Below are positions 44,715 to 53,847 of a DNA stretch of 64,000 nucleotides, piece by piece. Source of the stretch: Hyphomicrobiaceae bacterium (lineage in GTDB: Bacteria > Pseudomonadota > Alphaproteobacteria > Rhizobiales > Aestuariivirgaceae); contig OMIC01000002.1 of assembly GCA_900298995.1 (NCBI GenBank), positions 108,274 to 172,273 of the forward strand, in the 5' to 3' direction. A program made the translations under genes and the position numbers. Positions within the stretch are counted from its first letter, which is position 1. Each line of letters opens with the position of its first letter. The notes under the pieces are model-generated. The model ran no database searches. It saw only the letters and a program-made list of their open reading frames with translations, and was not told where the DNA came from.

Positions 44715-46211
44715 TTACCAGCGGCGCTCGAAGCGCCGGCGCAGATAGATGGCAGCCGCATTGAGGATGAAGAGCACGCCCAGCAGCACGATGATGGCGG
44801 CAGCGGTCTTGTTCTTGAAGGCGAGTTCCGGCAGGTCCGACCACAGGAACACCTGGACCGGCAGAACCGTTGCCGCATCGGTGAAGCCATGCGGAACATC
44901 GGCGATGAAGGCGACCATGCCGATCATCAGGAGCGGCGCCGTTTCGCCGAAGGCGCGGGCAAGCCCCAGGATTGTGCCGGTCATGATGCCGGGCAGCGCC
45001 AGCGGCAGCACATGGTGAAATACCGCCTGCTGATGTGAGGCGCCAACGCCCAGCGCCGCCTCGGTGATCGAGGGCGGAACCGCCTTGAGCGCGGCCCGCG
45101 AGGCGATGATGATGGTCGGCAGAACCAGCAGCGCCAGCACCAGCCCGCCCACCACCGGCGCGGAGCGCGGCATGCCGAAGAAATTGAGAAACACCGCGAG
45201 GCCGAGGAGTCCGAAGATGATGGACGGCACGGCGGCAAGATTGTTGATGTTGACCTCGATCAGATCCGTCAGCCGGTTCTTCGGCGCAAACTGCTCGAGA
45301 TAGATCGCCGCCGCAACACCCAGCGGCAGCGCCAGGGCGAGCGCCACGGCAACGGTGAGCAGCGAACCCACCAGAGCCCCGCGAATACCGGCAAGCTCCG
45401 GCTCGCGCGAGTCGCCTGCCGTGAAGAAGCGCCATGCAAACCCGGTCTCGATCCGTCCGGCATCCTTGAGCTGCTCGAGCCAGGTCGCCTGAAGGTCGCT
45501 GGTGCGCCGGTCGGCCTCGGGCGCCGAGAAGCTCAGTGTCTTCCAGTTGCCCGGTGTCAGCGCGCTGAGCGAGGCATCGATGGGCGTCAGCGCCTCGGCC
45601 GAAGCCGTTCCGGATTCAATGGCGGTGATGCGCAGCGCGGCGCTGCCGCTCATGACGATCTGGCCCGGCGAGAGCCCGGGCTTACTGCTGACGCCCGGAC
45701 CGCTCAGGACGAAGCCTTCGCCGCCTTCGGCTGGGGCAAGGGTCACAGGCGAGGCGCCGGCAGACACAGCAACGCGCGTCTGGAGGCCCTTGAGATACAG
45801 CGTGGCATCGGCGGACAGCAACACGGGGAGCGTTACTGTCTGGCCGATCAGCGCAGGATCAGCGATCACCAACCGCCGCAATTCATCACCGGCACCTGAC
45901 GACAGAAGCCCGTTGAGCGCCTTGCGCTCGGCGCGGCTCTTTGCATCGGGCAGGACCTGCTTGAGCGCCGCCTTCACCATGCCATCGTAATTGCCAGCCG
46001 CAGGATTGGCCGGATCAGCCTCGGCGGGATCAATCACGACATCGAGGATCACGGACTTTTCCGTGAAGGCGGGCACCGCCTGCCAGACGATGCTGGCCAG
46101 CAGCAGCGCCAGAAACACTGCCGTCAGCACCAGAGCCGATGCGCCATAGATGCGGAACCGCCGCTCCGCGGCGTAACGTTTCCGGATCAGGCTTTCGCGC
46201 AGCTCAGTCAT
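44715..46211 (-). CDS. pstA: Phosphate ABC transporter permease with large periplasmic insertion
   Basis: A 498-residue permease, much longer than the roughly 300 of E. coli PstA. After the first membrane helix (ALVLTAVFLALLLASIVW) comes a periplasmic region of about 200 residues, then the conserved permease core with LEQFAPKNRLTDLIEVNINNLAAVPSIIFGLLGLAVF and ALGVGASHQQAVFHHVLPLALPGIMTG. The insertion is typical of rhizobial PstA (DUF3333-type). It overlaps pstC by 8 bases. Confidence 0.93.
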   Translation of the reverse strand: MTELRESLIRKRYAAERRFRIYGASALVLTAVFLALLLASIVWQAVPAFTEKSVILDVVIDPAEADPANPAAGNYDGMVKAALKQVLPDAKSRAERKALNGLLSSGAGDELRRLVIADPALIGQTVTLPVLLSADATLYLKGLQTRVAVSAGASPVTLAPAEGGEGFVLSGPGVSSKPGLSPGQIVMSGSAALRITAIESGTASAEALTPIDASLSALTPGNWKTLSFSAPEADRRTSDLQATWLEQLKDAGRIETGFAWRFFTAGDSREPELAGIRGALVGSLLTVAVALALALPLGVAAAIYLEQFAPKNRLTDLIEVNINNLAAVPSIIFGLLGLAVFLNFFGMPRSAPVVGGLVLALLVLPTIIIASRAALKAVPPSITEAALGVGASHQQAVFHHVLPLALPGIMTGTILGLARAFGETAPLLMIGMVAFIADVPHGFTDAATVLPVQVFLWSDLPELAFKNKTAAAIIVLLGVLFILNAAAIYLRRRFERRW

Positions 46212-47382
46212 ATTGTTCCCGATATTTCTGAACGATGCGGAGCGCGATGTAATTGAGGATCAGCGTGAAGAAGAACAGCACGAAGCCCAGGGCAAAGGCC
46301 GAGAGCGTCTTGGGCGAGTCGAATTCCTGGTCGCCCACCAGCAGGGTCGCGATCTGGACGGTGATGGTCGTCACCGCCGCCAGCGGATTGGCGGTGAGGT
46401 TGGCGGCAAGACCAGCCGCCATGACCACGATCATGGTTTCGCCCACGGCGCGCGAGATGGCAAGCATGAAGGCCGAGACGATGCCCGGAAGCGCCGCAGG
46501 AATGACGACGCGCCGGATGGTCTCGGACTTGGTGGCGCCCATCGCATAGGAGCCGTCGCGCAGAGATTGCGGCACAGCGTTGATAATATCGTCGGCAAGC
46601 GAGGAGATGAGCGGCACGATCATCATGCCCATCACGAGACCGGCGGCAAGTGCCGACTCGGAGGCGACCGCAAGCCCCATCGACTCACCCGTGCCACGGA
46701 TCAGAGGAGCCACGAGAAGCGCTGCGAAGAAGCCCAGCACGACGGTCGGTATGCCGGCGAGGATCTCGAGCAGCGGTTTCAGCACGCCGCGCAGTTGCGA
46801 GCCTGCATACTCCGCCATGTAGATGGCCGAGAGAAGGCCAAGCGGACCCGCCACCAGGATGGCAATGAGCGTGATGAGGAAGGTGCCTGCCAGCAGCGGC
46901 ACGAAGCCGAAGGAGGGTGGCGTGCCGGTTGGCGACCAGTGAAGACCAAACAGGAATTCGACCGGTGAGACGGAGCGGAAGAACACCATGGTCTCGAACA
47001 GCACCGAGAACACGATGCCGATGGTGGTGAGCACCGCCACGGCCGAGCAGGCCAGAAGCACCAGCATGACCACGCGCTCGAAGGCGTTGCGGGCCCGGAA
47101 GTCGAGACTGGTACGGCGATAGAGTGGAGTGGCCGCCACAGCGGCCCCCAGCACGGCAGCGGCTGGTGTGAGCGGCGACTGCTGACCCAGCAGGAGGCCC
47201 GCGACGATCGCAAGGGCGAGGCCGCCGATCAGGGCGGCAGCGCCCAGCAGCAGACCATGATAGGAAGGAAGGGAGTGGAGCCGGGCGTCGCCGGCCACTG
47301 CCAGCGCCAGAGCATGACGGCGACCGGCAAGAAAAGCGCCGGACGCCATCAGGACGGCGAGCACAATGGCCCAGAGGAACAT
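46204..47382 (-). CDS. pstC: Phosphate ABC transporter permease
   Basis: A 392-residue membrane permease. The core is EFLFGLHWSPTG, FVPLLAGTFLITLIAILVAGPLGLLSAIYMAEYA, KPLLEILAGIPTVVLGFFAAL and DGSYAMGATKSETIRRVVIPAALPGIVSA (EAA loop). An extra N-terminal region with several membrane segments is typical of the alphaproteobacterial form. It lies 71 bases after pstS. Confidence 0.93.
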   Translation of the reverse strand: MFLWAIVLAVLMASGAFLAGRRHALALAVAGDARLHSLPSYHGLLLGAAALIGGLALAIVAGLLLGQQSPLTPAAAVLGAAVAATPLYRRTSLDFRARNAFERVVMLVLLACSAVAVLTTIGIVFSVLFETMVFFRSVSPVEFLFGLHWSPTGTPPSFGFVPLLAGTFLITLIAILVAGPLGLLSAIYMAEYAGSQLRGVLKPLLEILAGIPTVVLGFFAALLVAPLIRGTGESMGLAVASESALAAGLVMGMMIVPLISSLADDIINAVPQSLRDGSYAMGATKSETIRRVVIPAALPGIVSAFMLAISRAVGETMIVVMAAGLAANLTANPLAAVTTITVQIATLLVGDQEFDSPKTLSAFALGFVLFFFTLILNYIALRIVQKYREQYD

Positions 47383-47453
47383 GCCGGCACCCTCCCGAGA
47401 AATCGAGGATCAGGGGGCCGGTTCATCCGCGGTCCCCCTGTTCCAGAGTGCAG

Positions 47454-48494
47454 TTACTTCAACCCGTCAGCCGTGATGACGTCAAGGTTCGCCGCAACCG
47501 CACGCGTCTTTTCCGCCTGCTCGCCCGGCAGCGTCACCAGGCCCTTCTCGGCCAGATAACCATCTTCGCCCAGCGCCTTCTCGGACACATATTCGGCAAT
47601 GAACTCCTTCATGCCGGGGATGACGCCGATATGCTGCTTCTTCATATAGACGAAGAGCGGACGCGCCACCTTGTAGGAGCCGTCAGCGATCGCTTCGTAG
47701 CTGGCCTTCACGCCGTCGATTGCGACGTCCTTGATGGAGTTCGCGTTCTGCTCGAGGAAGGAGAAGCCGAAGATGCCCAGGGCATTCGGGTTGGCCTGCA
47801 GCTTCTGGACGATGAGGTTGTCGTTCTCGCCCGCTTCGACATAGGCGCCGTCCTCACGGATCGACTTCCACACCTTCTCGAACGCCTTGGCATCAGCCTT
47901 CTTCATCTCTTCGAGGCTCTTGTACTTCAGAGCACCTGCCTCCAGCACCAGCTCGGCGAAGCTGTCACGCGTGCCCGAGGTGGGCGGCGGGCCAAGCACT
48001 TCGATCTTCACGTCGGGCAGAGCGGGATCGATGTCGCTCCACTTGGTGTTGGGATTGGGGATCAGCTTGCCGTCCTTGTCGGGAACTTCCTTGGCCAGCG
48101 CCTGGAACACCTGCTGCTTGGTGAGCGCCAGTTCCTTGGCGTCCTTCGACTGGGCGATGGAGAGGCCGTCATAGCCCACCTTGATCTCGATGACTTCGGT
48201 GACGCCATTCTTGACACAATCCTCGAACTCGCTCTTCTTGATGCGGCGCGACGCGTTGGTGAAGTCCGGGGTGTCCTCACCGACACCGGCGCAGAACAGC
48301 TTCATGCCGCCGCCCGTGCCGGTCGACTCGACAACCGGGGTCTTCATGCCGGTCGCCTTGCCGAACTGCTCGGCCACGGCGGTGGTGAACGGATAAACGG
48401 TGGACGATCCGACGATGCGGATCTGGTCGCGGCCGGCGAAGGCCGGCGCGGCAGCCAGTGCAACGAGGCTGGCGGCGATGAGCAAACGTTTCAT
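47454..48494 (-). CDS. pstS: Phosphate-binding periplasmic protein
   Basis: A 346-residue binding protein with a signal peptide (MKRLLIAASLVALAAAPAFA). Phosphate-loop elements are IRIVGSSTVYPFTTAVAEQFG and VESTGTGGGMKLFCAGVGEDTPDFTNASRRI; PPTSGTRDSFAELVLEAG is a later ligand segment. ATG 48494 follows an AGGAGA site. A tandem Pho box lies 56-84 bases upstream. The length and 'RDQIRIVGSSTVYPF' start match the alphaproteobacterial PstS group. Confidence 0.95.
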   Translation of the reverse strand: MKRLLIAASLVALAAAPAFAGRDQIRIVGSSTVYPFTTAVAEQFGKATGMKTPVVESTGTGGGMKLFCAGVGEDTPDFTNASRRIKKSEFEDCVKNGVTEVIEIKVGYDGLSIAQSKDAKELALTKQQVFQALAKEVPDKDGKLIPNPNTKWSDIDPALPDVKIEVLGPPPTSGTRDSFAELVLEAGALKYKSLEEMKKADAKAFEKVWKSIREDGAYVEAGENDNLIVQKLQANPNALGIFGFSFLEQNANSIKDVAIDGVKASYEAIADGSYKVARPLFVYMKKQHIGVIPGMKEFIAEYVSEKALGEDGYLAEKGLVTLPGEQAEKTRAVAANLDVITADGLK

Positions 48495-48549
48495 GTTGAT
48501 CTCTCCTGTCTGAGGCCGCCGCAAGCTAGGGCTGCGTCAAAACGGTTAT

Positions 48550-48578
48550 GTGACTGAAAGATCACGACTATATGACAG
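48550..48578 (-). promoter_or_regulatory. Tandem Pho box upstream of pstS
   Basis: Read on the minus strand, three 7-base units start at 11-base intervals: CTGTCAT (48578), TCGTGAT (48567), CAGTCAC (48556), with AT-rich 4-base spacers ATAG and CTTT. The first is a perfect PhoB half-site, the second matches at four and the third at five of seven. It fits between the phoR stop and pstS. Confidence 0.8.
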
Positions 48579-48595
48579 TACAACAGATTGAAAAA

Positions 48596-49699
48596 TCAGG
48601 GTTTAATAGGAATCCTGACAGAAAACTCACTGCCCTGTCCAAGCGTCGAGACAATGCTGAGCTTGCCGCGGTGGCGGTTGACGATGTGCTTGACGATGGC
48701 CAGCCCGAGGCCAGTTCCGCCACGCGCCCGGCTGTCCTGGACATTGACGCGGTAGAAGCGTTCGGTGAGGCGCGGAAGATGCTCGGGCGCGATCCCGGGA
48801 CCGTGGTCGCGCACGCTCAGCTCCGCGACCTCGCCCGTCCGGCGCAGCGTGATCTCGATGCGCTTGCCGGAGCTTCCGTATTTCAGCGCGTTCTCGACGA
48901 GGTTCTGCGCCACCTGAACGAGTTCGTCCCGGCTTCCGGTCACGGCCAGCGTGGACTCGCCGCTGATCGTCACCTCGCAGTCCAGTTCGCGCGCCATGCC
49001 GGAGAGCACGTCCCGCACATGTGCGGCGACCTGCGCCAGATCCACCTCGCCCGAGGGCCGCACATGCTCGTTCATCTCGATGCGCGACAGCGAGAGCAGA
49101 TCATCGATCAGCCGCCGCATGCGGTCGGCCTGGCTGCGCATCAGCCCGAGGAAACGTGTCTGCGCCTTTTCGTCATGGCGGGCCGCGCCCATGATGGTGT
49201 CGAGAAAGCCCGAGAGTGCGGCAAGCGGCGTGCGCAGCTCGTGGCTCGCATTGGCCACGAAGTCGGCCCGCATGCGCTCGATCTGCTGCTCGCGCGTCAG
49301 GTCGCGGAGCACGACCAGCGCTCCCCGCCCCGGCCCGAGGCTCGCGACATGGGCACGGAAGCTGCACAGCATGGGAACCCGGAGTTCATAATCGACACTG
49401 ACGCTGCCCTCGCCCGCCGCCGCCACGGCGGCAACCGCCTCGAGCACGGCCGGCACCCGGATCGTGGCCGAGAGGTGAAGCTCGGCGGGATCGGCTTCGA
49501 GAACGTCGGTCGCCGCCGCATTGGCCAGCCTCACCACGCCCTGGTCATCGACCACGAGCGCGGGTTCCGACAGGGCCCGCACGACATCGGCCGCATCGGC
49601 CGCGCGCGTTTCTTCCGGCGGGGCGCCGGGCGTCTCTTGTGGATCGGGGGTTCGGCTGAAGGGCCACATGGTCTTGAGCGATGGACGGGAAAGCGGCAT
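48596..49699 (-). CDS. phoR: Phosphate regulon sensor histidine kinase
   Basis: A 367-residue kinase. A PAS-like region (about 43-135) precedes FVANASHELRTPLAALSGFLDTI (His 153) and the ATPase domain with NLVENALKYGSSGKRI, DHGPGIAPEHLPRLTERFYRVN and GGTGLGLAIVKHIVNRHRGKL. No N-terminal membrane helix is visible, unlike many rhizobial PhoR proteins, so membrane attachment would have to come through PhoU/Pst. ATGs at 49699 and 49669 are both possible; neither has a clear ribosome site. It leads the cluster. Confidence 0.93.
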   Translation of the reverse strand: MPLSRPSLKTMWPFSRTPDPQETPGAPPEETRAADAADVVRALSEPALVVDDQGVVRLANAAATDVLEADPAELHLSATIRVPAVLEAVAAVAAAGEGSVSVDYELRVPMLCSFRAHVASLGPGRGALVVLRDLTREQQIERMRADFVANASHELRTPLAALSGFLDTIMGAARHDEKAQTRFLGLMRSQADRMRRLIDDLLSLSRIEMNEHVRPSGEVDLAQVAAHVRDVLSGMARELDCEVTISGESTLAVTGSRDELVQVAQNLVENALKYGSSGKRIEITLRRTGEVAELSVRDHGPGIAPEHLPRLTERFYRVNVQDSRARGGTGLGLAIVKHIVNRHRGKLSIVSTLGQGSEFSVRIPIKP

Positions 49700-49752
49700 T
49701 GCGGCAGGATCGCAGCCGGATATGACAGATTAACGTCCCGGAGCATAGTGCA

Positions 49753-50703
49753 ATGAGCAGTGAGCCCTTCGATGCCGAGATGGCGCGGTTTCTCGCCGAG
49801 GCAGCGAAGCTGGGCCCCGCCTGGCAGCCCGACTGGCCGCTGGCCCGCCGCCGTCCGGCCCGCGATGAGAACTATCGACTCAACCGCGCGGGCCGTCCGC
49901 CGCGGTTGATGGTGGAGGATCTCGACGTCGGCGGCCTGCATGTGCGGATCTTCCGGCCGCCGGGAGAGGACCCCAAGCCAGCCATGCTCTATGCCCATGG
50001 CGGCGGCTGGGCCTGGGGCAGTTGCGAAACCCACGACGACATCACGGCGGAGATCGCCGATCAGGCAGATGTCGTGAGCGTGGCCTTCGACTACCGGCTG
50101 GCGCCCGAGCACCCTCACCCGGCGCAGGTCGAGGATGCCGCGACCGTGCTCGACTGGATACGCAGTTCAGGGCGCGCCCTGGGCCTCGATCCCGGCCGCA
50201 TCGTGGCGGCCGGTGACAGCGCAGGCGGCCAGATCGCCGCAGGCCTCGCTCTAAGGCTGAAGGCGGCGGGCGGGCCGCAACTGCGCGGGCTGGTGCTGGT
50301 CAATCCGGCGCTCGGCGCCAACACCGAGACCGCTTCCTACCTTGCCCATGCCATGTCGCCCACCCTGCAACGCGTCCATATGGTGGAATATCTCGAGGCC
50401 TTTCTCGGTCCGCGCGGCAGTCCGGCCTGGCGAGACCCGGTGGCCCTGCCCAACCTCGCGACCGACGTGTCCGGACTGCCTCCCACCTTCATCAGCGTGG
50501 CCGGCCATGACCCCCTGCATGATGACGGGGTGATCTTCCACGACAAGCTCAGGGCGGCGGGGGTTGCCTGTGTGCTGCGGCATGAACCCGCGCTCGCCCA
50601 CACCTATATCCGCGCCCGCCATGCCAGCGCGGCGGCGAAAGCAGGATTCGCGGCCATTGTGGAGGCGGTGCGCCAGCTGGGGCACGAGGGGCTTCTGTCC
50701 TGA
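49753..50703 (+). CDS. Alpha/beta hydrolase, hormone-sensitive-lipase family (1)
   Basis: A 316-residue esterase. The oxyanion motif is HGGGWAWG (HGGG at 82-85) and the nucleophile is GDSAGG (154-159, Ser 156). The acid and base lie near VAGHDPLHDDGV and LAHTYIRARH. Divergent from phoR by 53 bases and 62 bases ahead of a second family member. Substrate unknown; family members cleave short-chain esters. Confidence 0.88.
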   Translation: MSSEPFDAEMARFLAEAAKLGPAWQPDWPLARRRPARDENYRLNRAGRPPRLMVEDLDVGGLHVRIFRPPGEDPKPAMLYAHGGGWAWGSCETHDDITAEIADQADVVSVAFDYRLAPEHPHPAQVEDAATVLDWIRSSGRALGLDPGRIVAAGDSAGGQIAAGLALRLKAAGGPQLRGLVLVNPALGANTETASYLAHAMSPTLQRVHMVEYLEAFLGPRGSPAWRDPVALPNLATDVSGLPPTFISVAGHDPLHDDGVIFHDKLRAAGVACVLRHEPALAHTYIRARHASAAAKAGFAAIVEAVRQLGHEGLLS

Positions 50704-50765
50704 GCCGGGGCGGGGCCGCACGGGAGCGGTTCCATCGGGCCGGTCGATGCTCTAACCTGCGGCCA

Positions 50766-51695
50766 ATGACCTCCGAACAGACATATGGATGGCTCGAGGA
50801 CCCCGGCATCCGGGACTTCCTCATCGCCGGGGAGCGCTTCTATCCGCCCGACGCGGTGAACTTCACCATGGCCGAGCAGCGCGCCTTCTATGACCGCTAT
50901 TGCGCGCATTTCCGGAAGCCCAGGCCTCCGGGCGTCGTGAGCGAAGACCTCTCGCTCGGCGGCGTCGCCTGCCGCCGCTACCGCCGGACGGCCGCCGCAC
51001 CCGCGCCGGTGATGATCTATCTTCATGGCGGCGGCTTCGTGCTGGGCAGCCTCGAGAGCCATGACGATATCTGCGCCGAACTCTGCGAGGGCGCCGGGAT
51101 CGAGGTGGTGGCGGTCGACTACCGGCTGGCCCCGGAGCACCCCTTCCCCGCCGCCTTCGAGGACGGATGGGCGGTGCTGCGCGCGGTGGCCGGCACGCAT
51201 GAGCGGATCATCATCGGCGGCGACAGCGCAGGCGGCAATCTTGCGGCGGCGCTTGCCCTGAAGTCCCGCGATGCGGGAGGACCCGCGCTCAGCGGCCAGG
51301 TCCTGATCTATCCCGGCCTCGGCGGCGACATGACGCACGGCTCCTACGCGACGCAGGCCACGGCCCCCGGCCTCTCGACCCGCGACGTCATCTATTATCG
51401 CGATGTCTACGCAGGCGGTGGCAGCAAATATGCCGAGCCTCTGCGCGAGACTGATTTTTCAGGCCTGCCGCCTGCCTTCCTGGTGGCGGCCGCATTAGAC
51501 CCGCTGCACGATGACTGCGAGGCCTATGCCGAAAAGCTGCGCGCCGCCGGTGTCGCGGCCCGGGTGCGCGACGAGCCGATGCTCGTTCACGCTTTCCTGC
51601 GGGCCCGCCACATGAGCAAGCCCGCCCGCGACAGTTTCGCCGCCATCACCGCCGCCTGCGCCGCACTCGCGCATCACGGCCAACTTCCCGCCTGA
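50766..51695 (+). CDS. Alpha/beta hydrolase, hormone-sensitive-lipase family (2)
   Basis: A 309-residue esterase with HGGGFVLG (87-94), GDSAGG (152-157, Ser 154), VAAALDPLHDDCEAYAEKL for the acid and MLVHAFLRARHMS for the base. It shares layout with the preceding gene but the two are only moderately alike, so old duplication or independent recruitment. Followed 18 bases later by a CocE/NonD-family gene, making a three-hydrolase run. Confidence 0.88.
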   Translation: MTSEQTYGWLEDPGIRDFLIAGERFYPPDAVNFTMAEQRAFYDRYCAHFRKPRPPGVVSEDLSLGGVACRRYRRTAAAPAPVMIYLHGGGFVLGSLESHDDICAELCEGAGIEVVAVDYRLAPEHPFPAAFEDGWAVLRAVAGTHERIIIGGDSAGGNLAAALALKSRDAGGPALSGQVLIYPGLGGDMTHGSYATQATAPGLSTRDVIYYRDVYAGGGSKYAEPLRETDFSGLPPAFLVAAALDPLHDDCEAYAEKLRAAGVAARVRDEPMLVHAFLRARHMSKPARDSFAAITAACAALAHHGQLPA

Positions 51696-51713
51696 GTTCA
51701 CCAGAGGACGCAC

Positions 51714-53732
51714 ATGACCATCACGACCATCACGGAGTTCCCGCGCAAGGTGACGGAGATCGAGAATCTCTGGATTCCGCTCTCGGACGGCACCCGGCTC
51801 GCGGCGCGCATGTGGCTGCCCGAGGATGCCAGGGACAATCCGGTTCCAGCCCTTCTCGAATATCTGCCCTATCGCAAGCGCGACGGCACGCATGTGCGCG
51901 ATGCGCTCACGCACCCCTATTTCGCAGGCCACGGCTATGCCGCGATCCGCGTCGACATGCGCGGCAATGGCGAGTCCGACGGGCTGATGGCCGATGAATA
52001 CGCCAGGCAGGAACAGGATGACGCGCTCGAGGTGATTGCCTGGATTGCCAAGCAGAAATGGTGCACGGGCAAGGTCGGCATGTTCGGCATCTCCTGGGGT
52101 GGCTTCAACGCGCTGCAGGTGGCGGCGCGCAAGCCTCCGGCGCTGAAGGCCATCGTCACCATCTGCTCGACCGATGACCGCTACGAGGATGACGTCCACT
52201 ACAAGGGCGGCACCGTGATCAACGAGATGATGGGCTGGGCGGCGACCATGCTCGCCTATTCCTCGCGTCCGCCTGACCCGAAGATCGTCGGCAACCGCTG
52301 GCGCAAGATGTGGATGAACCGGCTGGAGAACGAGCCCTTCCTGGTGATCCCGTGGCTCTCGCATCCGCACCGCGACGCCTACTGGAAACACGGCTCGGTG
52401 TGCGAGACCTTCAGCGCGATCGACGCCGCCACGCTGGTGGTTGGTGGCTGGAACGATGCCTATTCCAACGCCGTCCCGCGGCTGATGAAGGGGCTGCGCT
52501 GCCCGCGCAAGGCGATCATCGGACCCTGGGCGCACAAGTATCCGCATTTCGCCGTGCCCGAACCGCGCATCGGTTTCCTGCAGGAGGCGCTGCGCTGGTG
52601 GGACCAGTGGCTCAAGGGCGAGAACACCGGCGTCACGCGCGATCCCGACTATCGCTACTATGTGATGGAGCCGTGGAAGCCCGGCACCTTCCCTGAACGC
52701 ATCAACGGCCGCTGGCTGAGCGACGGCTACTGGGGGCTCGGCAATGTCGAGACCAAGAAGTGGTGGCTCAACTCGGGCGGCATCGGGCCAACGGCGGGAA
52801 CCGAAACGCCGCTCAGCATCTGCTCGAAGCAGACCACCGGCGCGGATGGCGGTGAATACTGCATCATCTGGCTGGGCCCCGAATTTCCGGGTGATCAGCA
52901 ACGCGATGACGCGCAGTCGATCACCTTCGACACGCCGGAACTCATCACCGACATCGACATCGTGGGCCAGCCCGCCGTGGAACTGGAATTCTCGGTGGAC
53001 AAGCCCGTTGCGCATATCGCGGTGCGCCTCAACGACGTCTGGCCCACTGGCGAAGTCTCGCGCATCACCTATCACTTGCAGAACCTGTGCATGCGGGACA
53101 GCCGCGAAACGCCGATGCCGCTCGAGCCGGGCAAGCACTACCGCATGAAGATCAAGCTCGACGACATCGCCTTCCGGGTACCGAAGGGCCACAGGCTGCG
53201 GGTGTCGGTCTCGACCAGCTACTTCCCCATGATGTGGCCCGCACCCGAGCCCGTGACGCTCACCCTCCATGCCGGCAAGTCGCAGCTCCACCTGCCGATC
53301 CGCAAGGAGATTTCGGGCGAGGCGCCGCTGTCCTGGAAAAGCGCGGAGGCCGCGCCGCCCGCCGACATGACGGAGCTGAAGAAGCCGTGGAACAGGCGCG
53401 AGACGACGATCGACGGAACGAGCGGCGCGCTGAACATCGCCATCGAGGATGATTTCGGCGAGTATGAACTGCATCCGCACGGCCTGATCGTGGGGGGAGC
53501 GGGCCGCGAGACCTACTCAATCCTGCCCGACGACCCGCTCTCAGCGAAGATGGAGACCCACTGGACGGAAGAGCGCCGGCGCGGCAACTGGCACACCCGC
53601 ACCGAGACCTATGGCCGGATGACGGCCACCAAAACGCACTGGGTGATCTGGGGCAGGATCGAGGCCTTCGAGGGCAAGAAGAAGGTATTCGAGAAGGAGT
53701 TCAACGAGGAGATCCCAAGGCTGCTGCAGTGA
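51714..53732 (+). CDS. CocE/NonD family hydrolase
   Basis: A 672-residue X-Pro dipeptidyl-peptidase/S15-like hydrolase. The N-terminal catalytic domain has IPLSDGTRLAARMWLP, LLEYLPYRKRDGT and VGMFGISWGGFNALQ (Ser 127). GGWNDAYSNAVPRLMKGL and GPWAHKYPHF are the acid and His regions. The C-terminal jelly-roll domain begins near residue 390. Family members split cocaine-like esters, cephalosporin esters or acyl-peptide bonds. The last of three hydrolase genes; a palindromic repeat follows. Confidence 0.88.
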   Translation: MTITTITEFPRKVTEIENLWIPLSDGTRLAARMWLPEDARDNPVPALLEYLPYRKRDGTHVRDALTHPYFAGHGYAAIRVDMRGNGESDGLMADEYARQEQDDALEVIAWIAKQKWCTGKVGMFGISWGGFNALQVAARKPPALKAIVTICSTDDRYEDDVHYKGGTVINEMMGWAATMLAYSSRPPDPKIVGNRWRKMWMNRLENEPFLVIPWLSHPHRDAYWKHGSVCETFSAIDAATLVVGGWNDAYSNAVPRLMKGLRCPRKAIIGPWAHKYPHFAVPEPRIGFLQEALRWWDQWLKGENTGVTRDPDYRYYVMEPWKPGTFPERINGRWLSDGYWGLGNVETKKWWLNSGGIGPTAGTETPLSICSKQTTGADGGEYCIIWLGPEFPGDQQRDDAQSITFDTPELITDIDIVGQPAVELEFSVDKPVAHIAVRLNDVWPTGEVSRITYHLQNLCMRDSRETPMPLEPGKHYRMKIKLDDIAFRVPKGHRLRVSVSTSYFPMMWPAPEPVTLTLHAGKSQLHLPIRKEISGEAPLSWKSAEAAPPADMTELKKPWNRRETTIDGTSGALNIAIEDDFGEYELHPHGLIVGGAGRETYSILPDDPLSAKMETHWTEERRRGNWHTRTETYGRMTATKTHWVIWGRIEAFEGKKKVFEKEFNEEIPRLLQ

Positions 53733-53746
53733 GGGACGAAAAGCCG

Positions 53747-53769
53747 ATGCCCGGATCAAGTCCGGGCAT
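53747..53769. repeat. Palindromic repeat between convergent genes
   Basis: ATGCCCGGA (53747-53755) pairs with TCCGGGCAT (53761-53769) around TCAAG. The sequence 'CCGGATCAAGTCCGGGCAT' is of a type that recurs between genes in many alphaproteobacterial genomes. Between the stops of a plus-strand hydrolase and minus-strand argE it may also act as a bidirectional terminator. Confidence 0.75.
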
Positions 53770-53847
53770 GACGGAAGCAGGGTCGAGGAATTTTGTCCTT
53801 GACTTTTATTCCTATAACGTGCTAGTCATCGCCTCATGTGGATGGCG

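Noticed and set aside
51495..53480. Open frame of 661 codons on the minus strand across the CocE/NonD gene
   Set aside because: Antisense to a family protein with complete motifs; no start signal or recognisable sequence of its own.
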